This document shows positions 53,066-60,801 of a stretch of 64,000 bases of DNA, piece by piece. Within the stretch, counting starts at the first letter, position 1; each line of letters starts with the position of its first letter. Source of the DNA: Limimaricola soesokkakensis (GTDB lineage: Bacteria > Pseudomonadota > Alphaproteobacteria > Rhodobacterales > Rhodobacteraceae); NCBI RefSeq assembly GCF_900172345.1, contig NZ_FWFY01000012.1:1-64000 (forward strand). The letters run 5' to 3'. The position numbers and the translations under genes were made by a program. The notes beneath the pieces are model-generated. The model was given only the letters and a program-made list of their open reading frames with translations, was not told where the DNA came from and did not search any database.

Positions 53066-53752
53066 TCAGGTCGTGGCGATCACCGCCACCTCGGTGATAT
53101 CATCGTCCACCGACCGGCAGGCCGCCAGCAGCCGCGTCGCGAGATGCGTCTGCACATAGGCCGCGTGAAACCGTGACGGCGCGACGAGTGTAAGCCGCCC
53201 GCCCGATCGCCCGGCGCGCTCCAGCGCCCTGAGCCACGATGCGTAGGGCCCGGGCGCCTCGGCATGGAGCACCGCCTGCGCGAGGGCCCACTCGGTCCCG
53301 GCCGACAGGTCGGGCGGCGGAACCTCTCCCCTGATCGGCAGCGGCACCACCTTGCCGTCATCCTCAGACCCTTCGAGCCGATGCGCGAAGTCGGGACCGA
53401 CACGGTCCCATTCCGGCCGCGTGTCGGCGAGCAGCCGCTCAATGCCGAGCCGGTATTCCGCGACGCGACCGCGCGCGCCAGCGCGGCTCAGCTCGAGCCA
53501 TCCCCTGCCCCGCAGCTTGGCCATCTCGCGCTTGACCGTGCGCTCGTCCACGGACCAGAGCCGGGCGATCTCGCGCTGGCCGACCGCGAGTTCGTCGCGG
53601 CCCCAGTTGTAGCGCGCGGTGATCAGCGTCATCAGCCGCAGCGCAAGCACCTGCTCGGTCCGGCCTCCGGCGAGCGCATGCGCACCGAGGGCGGTGAGGA
53701 TGTCGTATTTACGAGCCGCCGCCCCCCGGCCCACGGCCTTTGTCATTAACAT
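53066..53752 (-). CDS. DnaA-like plasmid replication initiator
   Basis: A 228-residue protein resembling the DnaA-like replicases of Rhodobacterales plasmids. Residues 15-110 contain a winged-helix-type region (LALRLMTLITARYNW, VGQREIARLWSVDERTVKREM). The C-terminal part (about 155-225) resembles DnaA domain I: WALAQAVL, ASWLRALE and LTLVAPSRFHAAYVQTH are recognisable. There is no AAA+ ATPase domain, so it is not DnaA itself. ATG 53752 follows AGGACAGGG; the open frame runs to 53977 but the added N-terminus does not look coding. It is divergent from parAB, with iteron-like repeats between, the usual replicon layout. Confidence 0.82.
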   Translation of the reverse strand: MLMTKAVGRGAAARKYDILTALGAHALAGGRTEQVLALRLMTLITARYNWGRDELAVGQREIARLWSVDERTVKREMAKLRGRGWLELSRAGARGRVAEYRLGIERLLADTRPEWDRVGPDFAHRLEGSEDDGKVVPLPIRGEVPPPDLSAGTEWALAQAVLHAEAPGPYASWLRALERAGRSGGRLTLVAPSRFHAAYVQTHLATRLLAACRSVDDDITEVAVIATT

Positions 53753-53968
53753 GGCGCGCCCTGTCCTGCCGCCGGTCGAGGCGGTACCCTGAACGCCCCG
53801 GTACGGATCGACCGGCGACGTCTGCTCCCCGGCTCGGACATCGCTTCCCAACGTCTTTCCCCGGCATGGCCTGATTTGCGTCCGGAAACACGATTCTGTC
53901 AAGCCGACTCCGGAATGGCCCTCTGCACCAATCCAATTTCCGGTTGGAAATCGGTATGTATTGGTATT

Positions 53969-54044
53969 GGGGGACATACTGCGTGTCCCCTATTGGGCTG
54001 GAAATGTCCCCCTATCGGCCTTCTTATGGGTGAGGTCTGTCCCC
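53969..54044. repeat. Iteron-like TGTCCCC repeats
   Basis: TGTCCCC occurs at 53984, 54005 and 54038 on the plus strand and inverted (GGGGGACA) at 53969-53976. Two copies extend to TGTCCCCTATTGGG and TGTCCCCCTATCGG. Start-to-start spacings are 21 and 33 bp. They are candidate binding sites for the DnaA-like initiator. Confidence 0.6.
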
Positions 54045-54228
54045 TCTTCCCCGGCCATTACCTCCTGACCACTCGCGCCCGGCGGCGAATCGAAAGCGCC
54101 TTGTGGCGCAGGCGTTTCGCGATTCCGGCGTATTTCCGGTTTCGATCATAAATGGCTTTTCATGCGCCGCAAATCCGGCGTAGATCGTGACATCGCAAGA
54201 ATTAGCGTTCCCAAGGGTTCCGGTTTCG

Positions 54229-54244
54229 GTTCCCCGCGGGGAAC
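54229..54244. repeat. parS-like palindrome 1 (before parA)
   Basis: Perfect 16-bp palindrome GTTCCCCGCGGGGAAC, 18 bp before the parA ATG and just before its ribosome-binding site. ParB or ParA bound here could also repress parAB. Confidence 0.75.
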
Positions 54245-54261
54245 CGGAGGGCAGAGACCGC

Positions 54262-55557
54262 ATGTTCACACACACCGACCTGGCCCGGCTGCAGTCGCAG
54301 TCGCTCAAGATGCAGGGCTTCATCCGGCAGCAGACCTTCTCGCCAGAGAACGAGAAGAGCCTGCGCCGCTTCTCGAGCTGGGAGGTGGCAGAGCTGATCC
54401 TCGGTCTAAACCCCTCGACCTTCCGGGGCCGGCTCGCCGCCGATCCGTCGCTGCCGCAGGGGCTGGTCGAGGAAGACGGGCGCCAGCGCTGGTACTCGCT
54501 CGAGGAGATCGGCGAGCTGCGCCGGCGGCTGCGCCACAAGAACAAGCCGATGCTGCCGCCCCGCCCCGCCGGCAAGCGCGCGATCCGCGCCGCCGTCGCC
54601 AACTTCAAGGGCGGCGCCGGCAAGTCGACCGTGGCGCTGCACTTCGCCCATGCGGCGGCGCTCGACGGCTACCGGGTGCTCTGCGTCGACTTCGACCCGC
54701 AAGCGACGCTGTCGCATTCGATGGGCCTGTCGGACGTGGCCGAGGAATACACGGTCTGGGGCATCATGGCGCGCGACCTGATCCGCGAGACCGAGCGGAT
54801 GAACGCCGCCGGGCGCGGTGCCGAGTCGGGCGCCGCCCTGCCCGAGCGCAAGTTGCCCGCCTCGGTTACCGGCATGGGGCTCGACGATCTGCGCGTCACC
54901 GACTTCATCAAGCCGACCTCCTGGCCCACCATCGACCTCGTCCCCTCCTGCGCCAACGCCGCCTTCGTCGAGTTCGCCTCGGCCCAGTATCGGCACCTGA
55001 ACCCGGAGTGGTCGTTCTTCGCCGCCGTCGACCGTTATCTCGATCACCTGCCCGATGACGCCTACGACATCATCCTGTTCGATTGCCCGCCGGCGATCGG
55101 CTACCAGTCGATGAACGCTGTCTTCGCCGCAGACGTGCTCTATATCCCCTCGGGGCCCGGCTACTGGGAGTACGACTCCACCACCTCCTTCATCGGTCAG
55201 CTCGCCGAGGCGCTCGAGGATCTGGGCCGGTTCCGCGGTGCCGTGCCACCGGGCACCGAGCCCGAGAAACACTTCTCGGACATCCGGTTCCTGCTGACCC
55301 GGTTCGAGCCCAACAACGACCTGCACCGGGCGATGCAGCAGGCGTTTCACAAGGTGTTCGGCCCGCATGTCGCCGAGCACCCGATCGAGATGACCCGTGC
55401 AGTCGAACAGTCGGGCCGGTTCCTGAGCTCGGTCTACGAGATCGACTATCGCAACATGACCCGCGAGACTTGGCGGCGTGCCCGCGCCTCCTTTGATCGC
55501 GCCTATGACGAGTTCCGCGCCACTCTGGTGGCGGCGTGGGACAAGCTGGAGGACTGA
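54262..55557 (+). CDS. parA: ParA/RepA-type partition ATPase
   Basis: A 431-residue Walker-type ATPase for plasmid segregation. The N-terminal ~100 residues form a helix-turn-helix domain (FSSWEVAELILGLNPSTFRGRL). The ATPase domain begins at about 108, with deviant Walker A KGGAGKST (116-123), VLCVDFDPQATLS (A') and IILFDCPPAIGY (Walker B). The long form with N-terminal DNA-binding domain is typical of plasmid ParA/RepA proteins that autorepress. ATG 54262 is chosen for its GGAGGG site. The frame extends upstream to 54187 but would then run through the parS-like palindrome. parB starts 1 nt after its stop. Confidence 0.93.
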   Translation: MFTHTDLARLQSQSLKMQGFIRQQTFSPENEKSLRRFSSWEVAELILGLNPSTFRGRLAADPSLPQGLVEEDGRQRWYSLEEIGELRRRLRHKNKPMLPPRPAGKRAIRAAVANFKGGAGKSTVALHFAHAAALDGYRVLCVDFDPQATLSHSMGLSDVAEEYTVWGIMARDLIRETERMNAAGRGAESGAALPERKLPASVTGMGLDDLRVTDFIKPTSWPTIDLVPSCANAAFVEFASAQYRHLNPEWSFFAAVDRYLDHLPDDAYDIILFDCPPAIGYQSMNAVFAADVLYIPSGPGYWEYDSTTSFIGQLAEALEDLGRFRGAVPPGTEPEKHFSDIRFLLTRFEPNNDLHRAMQQAFHKVFGPHVAEHPIEMTRAVEQSGRFLSSVYEIDYRNMTRETWRRARASFDRAYDEFRATLVAAWDKLED

Positions 55558-55558
55558 G

Positions 55559-56653
55559 ATGGCCAAGAAACGCAGCGTCTTCGACATCGACTTCACGCCC
55601 GACGCGCCGGAGCCGGACCGGTTCCCCGCGGGGAACCCCGCGCCGCAGCTGGAACCCGAGCCGCCACAAACGGCGCCGCGGCGCGGGCCGATGGCCTCGG
55701 CGATTACCGAGACCGCCGAGGCGGCGCGTGGCCGGGCCGAAGCCGAAGCGGCGATCCGGGCTGAGAACGACCAGCTGGCGCATGAGCATGTGCGGCTCAA
55801 GAAGCTCGGTTTGATCACCGACCTGATCGCGATCGATGCGGTCAGGACCTCGAAACTTGTGCGCGATCGCGCCAAGACGAAGGATCCCGAGATCGAGGAG
55901 TTGAAGCTTTCGATCCAGGATATCGGGCTTTCGAACCCCATCCGGGTCGAACAGGACGGGCAGGGCGGCTACGAGCTGATCCAGGGCTATCGCCGTCTTT
56001 CGGCGTTCCGCGAGTTGTTGGAGCAGACCGGCGACCAGCGCTATGCGAAGATCCCGGCCGCGATGGTTCCCCGCGGGGAACCGGTGCGCGATCTCTACCG
56101 GAAGATGGTCGATGAGAATCTGGTGCGAAAGGACATCTCGTTCGGCGAGATGGCGCAGCTGGCGCTGAGCTATGCCGAGCAGACCGAGATCACACCGCAT
56201 GATGCGGTGTCGGAACTCTATGCCTCGGCCCTGAAACAGAAGCGCAGCTACATTCGCAGCTTCACCCGGGTGCTCGAAGGTGCCAAGGGCAACATCCGCC
56301 ACCCCGAGGCAATTCCGCGCGCGCTTGGCCTCGAGTTGTTCAAGATCGTCGATGCCGACCCGATGCTCGGTGACGAGATGATCGAGATGCTCGCGCGCGC
56401 GCCGGAACGTGACGCCGAGGCCGAGATCGCGGTGCTCAAGGACTTCGTGCATCGCGCCCCGAAGATCGTGAAGCCGCGCCCGAAATCGGTGTCGAAGACG
56501 ATGCTCCGGCTGCCGCGCCCCGAGGGCGAGGCGAAGATCGCGGCCTCCGATGGACGGGTCGAGCTACGGCTCGCACGCGATTTCTCGGCGCTCGACCGGG
56601 CAAGGCTGCAACGCGCCTTCGAAGCCTTCTTCGACGCGCTGGACGCCAAATGA
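55559..56653 (+). CDS. parB: ParB/RepB-type centromere-binding protein
   Basis: A 364-residue partition protein. The ParB N-terminal (sulfiredoxin-like) domain (about 95-185) has LKLSIQDIGLSNPIRV and ELIQGYRRLSAFREL, matching the GxRR-type CTP-binding arm as GYRR. The helical DNA-binding domain follows (about 190-270; SFGEMAQLALSYAEQ, KRSYIRSFTRVLEGA). A polar N-terminal ~60 residues probably contacts ParA. Two perfect copies of the 16-bp palindrome lie inside its own coding sequence, in two different reading registers. It begins 1 nt after the parA stop, so translation is coupled. Confidence 0.92.
   Translation: MAKKRSVFDIDFTPDAPEPDRFPAGNPAPQLEPEPPQTAPRRGPMASAITETAEAARGRAEAEAAIRAENDQLAHEHVRLKKLGLITDLIAIDAVRTSKLVRDRAKTKDPEIEELKLSIQDIGLSNPIRVEQDGQGGYELIQGYRRLSAFRELLEQTGDQRYAKIPAAMVPRGEPVRDLYRKMVDENLVRKDISFGEMAQLALSYAEQTEITPHDAVSELYASALKQKRSYIRSFTRVLEGAKGNIRHPEAIPRALGLELFKIVDADPMLGDEMIEMLARAPERDAEAEIAVLKDFVHRAPKIVKPRPKSVSKTMLRLPRPEGEAKIAASDGRVELRLARDFSALDRARLQRAFEAFFDALDAK
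55621..55636. repeat. parS-like palindrome 2 (inside parB, codons 21-26)
   Basis: Perfect copy of GTTCCCCGCGGGGAAC within the 5' part of parB, read as part of FPAGN. Confidence 0.75.
56066..56081. repeat. parS-like palindrome 3 (inside parB, mid-gene)
   Basis: Perfect copy of the same 16-mer, here read in another register as VPRGEP. It lies 445 bp from palindrome 2. Confidence 0.75.
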
Positions 56654-56662
56654 AAAAGGCCG

Positions 56663-56678
56663 GTTCCCCGCGGGGAAC
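56663..56678. repeat. parS-like palindrome 4 (after parB)
   Basis: Perfect copy of the 16-mer 9 bp after the parB stop, extended to a 26-bp palindrome by flanking GGCCG/CGGCC. It may double as a transcription terminator. Confidence 0.75.
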
Positions 56679-56716
56679 CGGCCTGCAATTGCGAATATCC
56701 CTTCGGATATAAGGAT

Positions 56717-57073
56717 TTAACCCTCACCTTCCGGTTTAGCGCTCTTCCGGGCGCGTGGCTTTCGCGGTGTTGTCGCCTTGGGCGCGGTCTTGGTCGCCTT
56801 GGACGGGCTGGCATCAGCCGCCTTGCTCGTCGCCGGTTTGCGCGGGGCCCGGGTCTTCTTCGGTTTGGCAGAGGCCGCGTCGTCCGCGCCCGCCGCATCG
56901 GACTGGCCGGTGCCACCGGTCGTGCCGCTCGCCGACCCTTCGCTGCGCATCTCCGCGTCGATCTCGGCCTCGGCCTCTTGCCAATGCGCGTTGTGCTGTC
57001 CCTCGGGAAAGCCGTCGCGCTCCCACATCTCGTAGGCGCGCTTGCGGATCCGCTCTTCGCGATCGTCAGCCAT
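56717..57073 (-). CDS. DUF2934 protein with basic low-complexity tail
   Basis: A 118-residue protein. The first ~45 residues (REERIRKRAYEMWERDGFPEGQHNAHWQEAE) are the DUF2934 motif. The rest is Ala/Lys/Pro/Thr-rich with TPRKPRARK-type repeats, like histone-H1-like nucleic-acid-binding tails. ATG 57073 has GGGAG 7 nt upstream. It converges on parB with 63 bp between stops. Function is unknown; DNA association is only a guess from the tail. Confidence 0.8.
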   Translation of the reverse strand: MADDREERIRKRAYEMWERDGFPEGQHNAHWQEAEAEIDAEMRSEGSASGTTGGTGQSDAAGADDAASAKPKKTRAPRKPATSKAADASPSKATKTAPKATTPRKPRARKSAKPEGEG

Positions 57074-57305
57074 GTCGTTACTCCCTTTCACAGAGCCGCC
57101 TGTTCCCACCCGGTCATGCGACCCCCAACGGGGGCCTTATGATCGGACCTTATCTCTCTCGGGGGCCATGGGCCGCCCCGGCGCGCTTCGGTGCCATGAC
57201 GCCTATGTCATGCCGCAGTCGCAGAATAACCGTCGCGCGATGTTCCGAAGAATGCCAGAGTCGCCTTACGTTAGGTCAGCAATGTGCGCAAGCGTACGAA
57301 GGCGA
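57074..57305. other. Spacer between queF and the DUF2934 gene
   Basis: Contains a short hairpin CCCCC-AAC-GGGGG near 57122-57136 and otherwise no recognisable gene or RNA. It must include the DUF2934 promoter. Confidence 0.35.
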
Positions 57306-57773
57306 TCAGCCGCGACCGCGATAGCCCGGTACGCCCGCATCGGGAATCCAGACGCCCTTCGGCGGCTCCCCGGTCTGGTAGAAGACGTCGATCGGAATGC
57401 CGCCGCGCGGATACCAGTAGCCGCCCAGACGCAGCCATTTCGGAGAGAGCGTGTCGACCAGCCGCCGGCCGATCGAGACGGTACAGTCCTCGTGGAAGGC
57501 GCCGTGGTTGCGGAAGCTGGTGAGGAAAAGCTTCAGCGACTTGCTCTCCACGAGCCAGTCGCCGGGCACGTAGTCGATCACCAGATGTGCGAAATCGGGC
57601 TGGCCGGTCAGCGGGCAGAGCGAGGTGAACTCGGGCGCGGTAAAGCGCACTGCGTAATCGACGTCCGATTGCGGGTTGGGCACGCGCTCGAGCACCGCCT
57701 CCTCGGGGGATTGCGGCTGCACGGTCTGACCGCCGAGCATGGTCAGGCCGTCATAGATGGACTTGTCGGACAT
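57306..57773 (-). CDS. queF: NADPH-dependent 7-cyano-7-deazaguanine reductase
   Basis: A 155-residue single-domain (type I) QueF that reduces preQ0 to preQ1 in queuosine synthesis for tRNA. The nucleophilic Cys53 and catalytic Asp60 are in [12 protein letters not shown], and [16 protein letters not shown] is the substrate-binding QueF motif. AGGAG lies 7 nt before the ATG. It is a single gene upstream of none of the other que genes in this window. No preQ1 riboswitch was recognised before it. Confidence 0.95.
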   Translation of the reverse strand: MSDKSIYDGLTMLGGQTVQPQSPEEAVLERVPNPQSDVDYAVRFTAPEFTSLCPLTGQPDFAHLVIDYVPGDWLVESKSLKLFLTSFRNHGAFHEDCTVSIGRRLVDTLSPKWLRLGGYWYPRGGIPIDVFYQTGEPPKGVWIPDAGVPGYRGRG

Positions 57774-57873
57774 GGGGGAACTCCTGCTGTCTTGCCCGCA
57801 CGATATGGGGGCAGGGGGGCGCTCCGCCTAATGCCGGGCCATGCGCGGCCCGGCAAGTCCCCCGGAGCCGAGG

Positions 57874-59295
57874 TCAGGCGCGCGCGCCGAGCCTCTCGGC
57901 GAGGCGGGTCATGTGGGCCTCCAGAAGCGCCTGCGCCCGCTCGGCACTGTCGGCCTCGGTATAGAGCCGGCATTCGGGCGCGTTGCCCGAGGGGCGCAGA
58001 TGCACCACCTCGCCATTGGCAAAGCCGACCCGCAGCCCGTCGGTCTCGTCGATTCCGGTCTCGTCGCTGCCGGTGTCGAAGAACGCGGCTCGCTCATCGG
58101 CGCTGGCGCGCAGCGCCTCGACCAGAGCCATGGAGCGATCCGACGGGATCTCCTGCACCCGGTCGGCGGCGGTAAAGCGCGGCGGCAGCTGCGCCGCCAG
58201 CTCTTCGAGACCGCATCGCTTGGCCCGCGCCGCGGCCAGAGGCGCCACGATCGGCAGCACCGCGTCGCGTGTCATCAGCGGCGCGATCGCTCCCTCGGGG
58301 CCCCGTGCCTCGAAGCCGAGCAGGAACCCGCCATTGGCCTCGTAGCCCACCACCTGCGCGGCGGGATCCTCCGCAAGGGCCTCTTCCATTCCGGCGATCA
58401 CGAAGGGCGAGCCGATCTGGCTGCGCCGCACCTCGAAACCTTCCATCGCCTCGACCAGCGTGTTCGACGAGACCGGCGTGACAACGATCCGCGCGCCCAG
58501 AAGCTGCGCAGTGAGCGGCCCTAGCACGTCACCAGGTACGAGCGCACCGCGTGCATTGGTCACCATCGGCCGGTCGGCATCGCCATCGGTCGAGACGATC
58601 GCGTCGAGCCGATGCTCGGCGGTCCAGCCAGACAGCGCCGTTCGGGTCTCGGGGTCCACGGCCTCTGTATCGACGGGGATGAAGCTGTCGGATCGGGCGA
58701 TCCGCACCACCTTGCCGCCGAGCGCAGCGACGATCTCGGCCAGGGTCTCCCGCGCGACGCTGCTGTGCTCGTAGACGCCGATCCGCAGCCCGGACAGCGC
58801 CTGCGCGCCGAAACCGTCGCGGTAACGCGCGACGTAGCGCGCGGCACAATCGGCGTCCTGCTCGAGCGCGCCCTCGGTGGCGCCGTCCGGCGCGCCGCCC
58901 TCGTTCAGCGCGGCGAGGATCGCGGCCTCGTCGGTCTTGGCGATCTCGCCGGAGGGCAGGTAGAACTTCAGCCCGTTGCGATCGGCCGGGATGTGGCTCC
59001 CGGTGACCATCACCGCCGCATGGCCGCGCGCCATCGCTGACATCGCCAGCGCCGGTGTCGGCACCGCACCGCAATCGACCGCCAGAAGCCCCGCGCCGCG
59101 GATCGCCGCGATCACCGTGGCGGCGATGCGCGGCGAGCTGTCGCGCAGGTCGCGGCCGACATGCACCGCGCCACCATGCGGGCAGGCCGCGAGGAAGGCC
59201 CGGACATGCGCATGGACGAGGTCATCGGTGAGATCGGTGACGAGGCCACGCAGGCCGCTGGTTCCGAATTTGGGAGGCATGTCCATCCTGCTCAT
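57874..59295 (-). CDS. Phosphomannomutase / phosphoglucomutase family protein
   Basis: A phosphohexomutase of about 473 residues. FGTSGLRGLV is the N-terminal signature. MVTGSHIPADRNGLKFY carries the active-site phosphoserine, DGDADRP the Mg-binding loop, GYEANGGF the sugar-specificity loop (GEANG type, as in mannose/glucose enzymes) and RPSGNAPE the phosphate-binding loop. It probably makes mannose-1-phosphate for ManC. Three close ATGs (59295, 59286, 59280) compete; the last has AGGA at good spacing, the first is used here. It is divergent from the LprI-like gene. Confidence 0.87.
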   Translation of the reverse strand: MSRMDMPPKFGTSGLRGLVTDLTDDLVHAHVRAFLAACPHGGAVHVGRDLRDSSPRIAATVIAAIRGAGLLAVDCGAVPTPALAMSAMARGHAAVMVTGSHIPADRNGLKFYLPSGEIAKTDEAAILAALNEGGAPDGATEGALEQDADCAARYVARYRDGFGAQALSGLRIGVYEHSSVARETLAEIVAALGGKVVRIARSDSFIPVDTEAVDPETRTALSGWTAEHRLDAIVSTDGDADRPMVTNARGALVPGDVLGPLTAQLLGARIVVTPVSSNTLVEAMEGFEVRRSQIGSPFVIAGMEEALAEDPAAQVVGYEANGGFLLGFEARGPEGAIAPLMTRDAVLPIVAPLAAARAKRCGLEELAAQLPPRFTAADRVQEIPSDRSMALVEALRASADERAAFFDTGSDETGIDETDGLRVGFANGEVVHLRPSGNAPECRLYTEADSAERAQALLEAHMTRLAERLGARA

Positions 59296-59429
59296 GCTGC
59301 GAGAAATCGCGGCGACTATGTCAGCAGGGCGGGGGGCGGACAACCTCTGGCTGTGCTTGCCAGCCAACGGGGAACGAGAAGCCGGGTCACGCGATTGGTC
59401 CGCGAAGAGCCCTTCGAAGGAGCATGACG

Positions 59430-60152
59430 ATGCACAAAGCGACCTTCCTCGCCCTCGGTCTCATGACGGCGATGCCGACCGGCCTGGCCGCCCAGCCATC
59501 CTTCGACTGCGACGACGCGCGCACCGCCACCGAGCGGACGATCTGCGCCTCACCCGGGCTGGCCGAACTCGAACAGCGCATGGTCGGCGTCTATGGCCAG
59601 CTCGTCGACCGGATCGGCGAGGCCGAGGCACGGCGCATCGCCGATATCCAGCTCGAACGGCGACAGGCCTGCGTGGGCGACGCCGCTTGCATCGAACGCC
59701 AACTCCTGACCTCGATCGGCATCTTCAGGGCCGAAGGTCAGGCTGCCATCGCCGCCGAAGGCGGAAACGACGAGGTGCTGAACGACCTGCGCGCCGCGCT
59801 GGGTCGCGAGGACACCGCGCCAGCCGTGGCGCCGCCGGAGAACGGGCAGGACGAGGATGAGACCAGCCGCGCCGAGGAGCGGGCACGCGGCATCGCCGAG
59901 GGCTTCGCTCGGCTGCCCGAATACCGCCGCCGCAACGTGCAAGGCCGGCTGCGCGACGCGGGGCTGCTCTCGGGGCCGGTCGACGGGGTCTGGGGGCCCG
60001 GCAGCGCGGCTGCCGTTGAGGCGGTGCTTTCGGCGGCACGCGAGAGCGGGCGCAATTTCCCGGTCCAGCGTCCGGAAGGCGCCGACGCGCTCTACCGCTT
60101 CATCGACAGCGACCCGTTCTATTACGAGTACATCCCGGTAGACGCGCGCTGA
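59430..60152 (+). CDS. LprI-like exported protein with C-terminal peptidoglycan-binding-like domain
   Basis: A 240-residue exported protein. A signal peptide covers about 1-22 (LALGLMTAMPTGLAAQ). Residues 25-90 form a lysozyme-inhibitor LprI-like domain with paired cysteines (FDCDDARTATERTICASPGLAELE ... CVGDAACIERQ). A polar linker and a C-terminal segment (about 160-215; VQGRLRDAGLLSGPVDGVWGPGS) resembling peptidoglycan-binding domain 1 follow. It is likely periplasmic. ATG 59430 is chosen: AAGGAG is 8 nt upstream, while the ATG at 59424 is too close to it. Confidence 0.82.
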   Translation: MHKATFLALGLMTAMPTGLAAQPSFDCDDARTATERTICASPGLAELEQRMVGVYGQLVDRIGEAEARRIADIQLERRQACVGDAACIERQLLTSIGIFRAEGQAAIAAEGGNDEVLNDLRAALGREDTAPAVAPPENGQDEDETSRAEERARGIAEGFARLPEYRRRNVQGRLRDAGLLSGPVDGVWGPGSAAAVEAVLSAARESGRNFPVQRPEGADALYRFIDSDPFYYEYIPVDAR

Positions 60153-60229
60153 CGCGGCGGTCCGCTGGCCTTCTTCGCCCGAGCCGCTACATGAGGCCAT
60201 CCGGCGGAACGAAAAGGGAATCGGCGGCG

Positions 60230-60724
60230 ATGATGGGACGCACGCATCTGGCGCTCGGCGCGGTCGCGGGGGTGCATCTGGCCGCCGCGACGCCGCGCCT
60301 CGGCCTGCCGATCATGGCGGCGGCGCTGATCGGTGCGATCCTGCCGGATGTCGATACGCCCTATAGCAAGCTCGGTCGCAGGCTCTGGCCGTTGTCGCGG
60401 ATCATCCTGATGACCTTCGGGCATCGAGGCGGCACCCATTCGGCGGTGTTCCTGATCCTGGCGACGGCCGCGATGTGGATCGTCTCGCCGCCGGTGGGGC
60501 TGGCGTTCGGCGCGGGAATCGCGACCCATCTCGCGGCCGATGCGGTCAGCTTCGGACATGGTACCCGTTTCACCGCGCGCGGCGCCGGCGTGCCGCTGCT
60601 CTGGCCGCTCAGCGAACGCAAGGCCGGGCTGCGATTGGTCAAGGTCAACGGACCCTTGGAGAACCTCGTGATCCTGCCTTGGGTGACCCTCTATGCCGTT
60701 CAGTTGGGCTGGCGTCTCGTCTGA
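60230..60724 (+). CDS. YdjM-like (DUF457) metal-dependent hydrolase-type membrane protein
   Basis: A membrane protein of about 164 residues. The N-terminal GRTHLALGAVAGVHL, the IGAILPDVDTP motif and the GHRGGTHS motif are the metal-binding signature of the DUF457/YdjM family, followed by THLAADAVS. About four hydrophobic segments. ATG 60230 starts the conserved region; the frame extends upstream 13 codons. No experimental function is generally accepted for the family. Confidence 0.85.
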   Translation: MMGRTHLALGAVAGVHLAAATPRLGLPIMAAALIGAILPDVDTPYSKLGRRLWPLSRIILMTFGHRGGTHSAVFLILATAAMWIVSPPVGLAFGAGIATHLAADAVSFGHGTRFTARGAGVPLLWPLSERKAGLRLVKVNGPLENLVILPWVTLYAVQLGWRLV

Positions 60725-60801
60725 TGCGCGCGTGCGGTGTTTCCTTGGGCACCCTGCTGCGGTAGGTTGGCGCAAAACAAGGCAGGCAACGGATCATCGG
60801 C

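Larger units (their letters stand above)
53753..54261. promoter_or_regulatory. Putative replication origin / divergent rep-parAB control region
   Basis: This 509-bp region is richer in A/T than its surroundings. It contains the TGTCCCC repeats, a TTTCC/GGAAA hairpin at about 53930-53951, a direct repeat TCCGGCGTA (54124-54132 and 54174-54182), and a parS-like palindrome just before parA. Gene order and repeats make it the best origin candidate in the window. Confidence 0.65.

Noticed and set aside
57774-57873. preQ1 riboswitch in front of queF
   Set aside because: The 100 bp upstream lack a recognisable aptamer (small hairpin plus A-rich tail overlapping the ribosome-binding site).
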